This document shows, one piece after another, positions 5,472-5,898 of a stretch of DNA of 5,898 nt. Under the pieces are notes generated by a model that searched no databases, was not told where the DNA came from, and was given only the letters and a program-made list of their open reading frames with translations. The DNA comes from Lysobacteraceae bacterium. GTDB lineage: Bacteria > Pseudomonadota > Gammaproteobacteria > Xanthomonadales > Xanthomonadaceae. The stretch lies in NCBI GenBank assembly GCA_003449515.1, contig DMHI01000136.1, positions 8,668 to 14,565 of the forward strand, in the 5' to 3' direction. The translations under genes were made by a program, and so were the position numbers. Position 1 is the first letter of the stretch, and each line of letters starts with the position of its first letter.

Positions 5472-5898
5472 ATGCCGGACCGGCCTTCGAAGCGCTACCT
5501 CGATGGCGTGGCGCAGGGCCGCTGGACGCAGGACGCCGGCCAGCTCGCTGCGCTGGTCGAGATGGATCGCGTGGCGCTCGCGCTGCTGGAGCGCCAGCGC
5601 GCGGGCTTCCTGAAGAAGCTCGGCTTCCGGCTCGCTGGCCACACTGGCGTGCGCGGCCTGTACCTGTGGGGCGGCGTGGGCCGCGGCAAGACCATGCTTT
5701 GCGACCTGCTGCTTGAAGCCACCGCCGAGCTCAAGCCCACGCGCCTGCACTACCACCGCTTCATGCACGACGTGCACGCGCGCATGAAGGCGCTCGCCGA
5801 CACCAGCGACACGCTGAGCGTGGTGGCGGCGCAGTACGCCGCGCTGTCGCCGTTGCTGGTGCTGTCCGAGTTCTTCGTCAACGACATCGCTGCGCCGA
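5472..5898 (+). CDS. zapE: Cell division protein ZapE (AFG1-like ATPase), partial
   Basis: The first 142 residues of an AFG1/ZapE P-loop ATPase cut by the right edge; full-length proteins are roughly 350-400 residues. Visible family features: an RYLDGV-x-x-G-RW-x-QDxxQ start, the LYLWGGVGRGKTM Walker A region (G67-T74, with K73), and HYHRFMHDVH at 93-102, matching the family HFHRFMxxVH motif. LLVLSEFFVNDI (128-139) is the Walker B position, where homologues read LDEFFVxDI; here Ser132 replaces the Asp while E133 is kept. ZapE is an ATPase associated with FtsZ and the division site in E. coli, acting on Z-ring stability under stress. Spacing of 3 bp from the hydrolase implies a shared transcript. 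The family call is strong; whether this copy hydrolyses ATP normally is uncertain because of S132. Confidence 0.92.
   Translation, partial: MPDRPSKRYLDGVAQGRWTQDAGQLAALVEMDRVALALLERQRAGFLKKLGFRLAGHTGVRGLYLWGGVGRGKTMLCDLLLEATAELKPTRLHYHRFMHDVHARMKALADTSDTLSVVAAQYAALSPLLVLSEFFVNDIAAP

Noticed and set aside
5099..5716. A plus-strand frame overlapping the hydrolase and zapE
   Set aside because: It is an out-of-frame shadow rich in Arg, Ala and Gly; the hydrolase triad and ZapE Walker A lie in other frames.
4779..5777. A 332-codon minus-strand frame across the hydrolase and zapE
   Set aside because: Another GC-driven antisense frame; it spans two well-identified plus-strand genes and has no recognisable fold.

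Overview
The window looks like chromosomal DNA from a high-GC gammaproteobacterium, most likely of the Xanthomonadaceae/Lysobacteraceae (Lysobacter/Luteimonas-like). This rests on the strongly GC-biased third positions, the membrane-anchored cytochrome c5, the short alpha/beta hydrolase of the Xanthomonas XC6422 type placed next to zapE, and GCTAnACT-type -10 boxes with little or no leader. The taxon is inferred from protein flavour and gene order recalled from memory, not from a search.

Layout. Two complete genes read leftward in the first 2.3 kb: a TetR-family repressor (49-651) and, upstream of it, an MASE1-type membrane protein with a histidine-kinase-like C-terminus (766-2310). A few codons at the left edge (1-44, minus strand) may begin a gene the repressor controls. 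Between the two complete genes lies a perfect CTGTACA/TGTACAG inverted repeat, the probable repressor operator. From 2340 rightward, four genes read on the plus strand: cytochrome c5 (2340-2858), an ExeM/NucH-like nuclease lipoprotein (2924-4774), an alpha/beta hydrolase (4794-5468), and zapE, cut by the right edge (5472 to end). The kinase-like gene and the cytochrome diverge with only 29 bp between start codons. A 10-bp GC-rich hairpin separates the cytochrome from the nuclease.

Function. No single pathway joins these genes. The cytochrome is an electron carrier anchored in the inner membrane. The nuclease is predicted to sit on a lipid anchor in the cell envelope and degrade nucleic acid. 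The hydrolase is a cytosolic serine esterase/thioesterase type. ZapE is the AFG1-like ATPase linked to cell division.

The most unusual points are two enzymes with altered catalytic signatures. The MASE1 protein keeps the phospho-acceptor-like histidine but has lost the Asn and Gly residues of its ATPase domain. The ZapE reading frame has Ser where the Walker B Asp is expected. No phage, transposon, CRISPR array, tRNA or rRNA was seen, and no gene-free stretch exceeds 300 bases.
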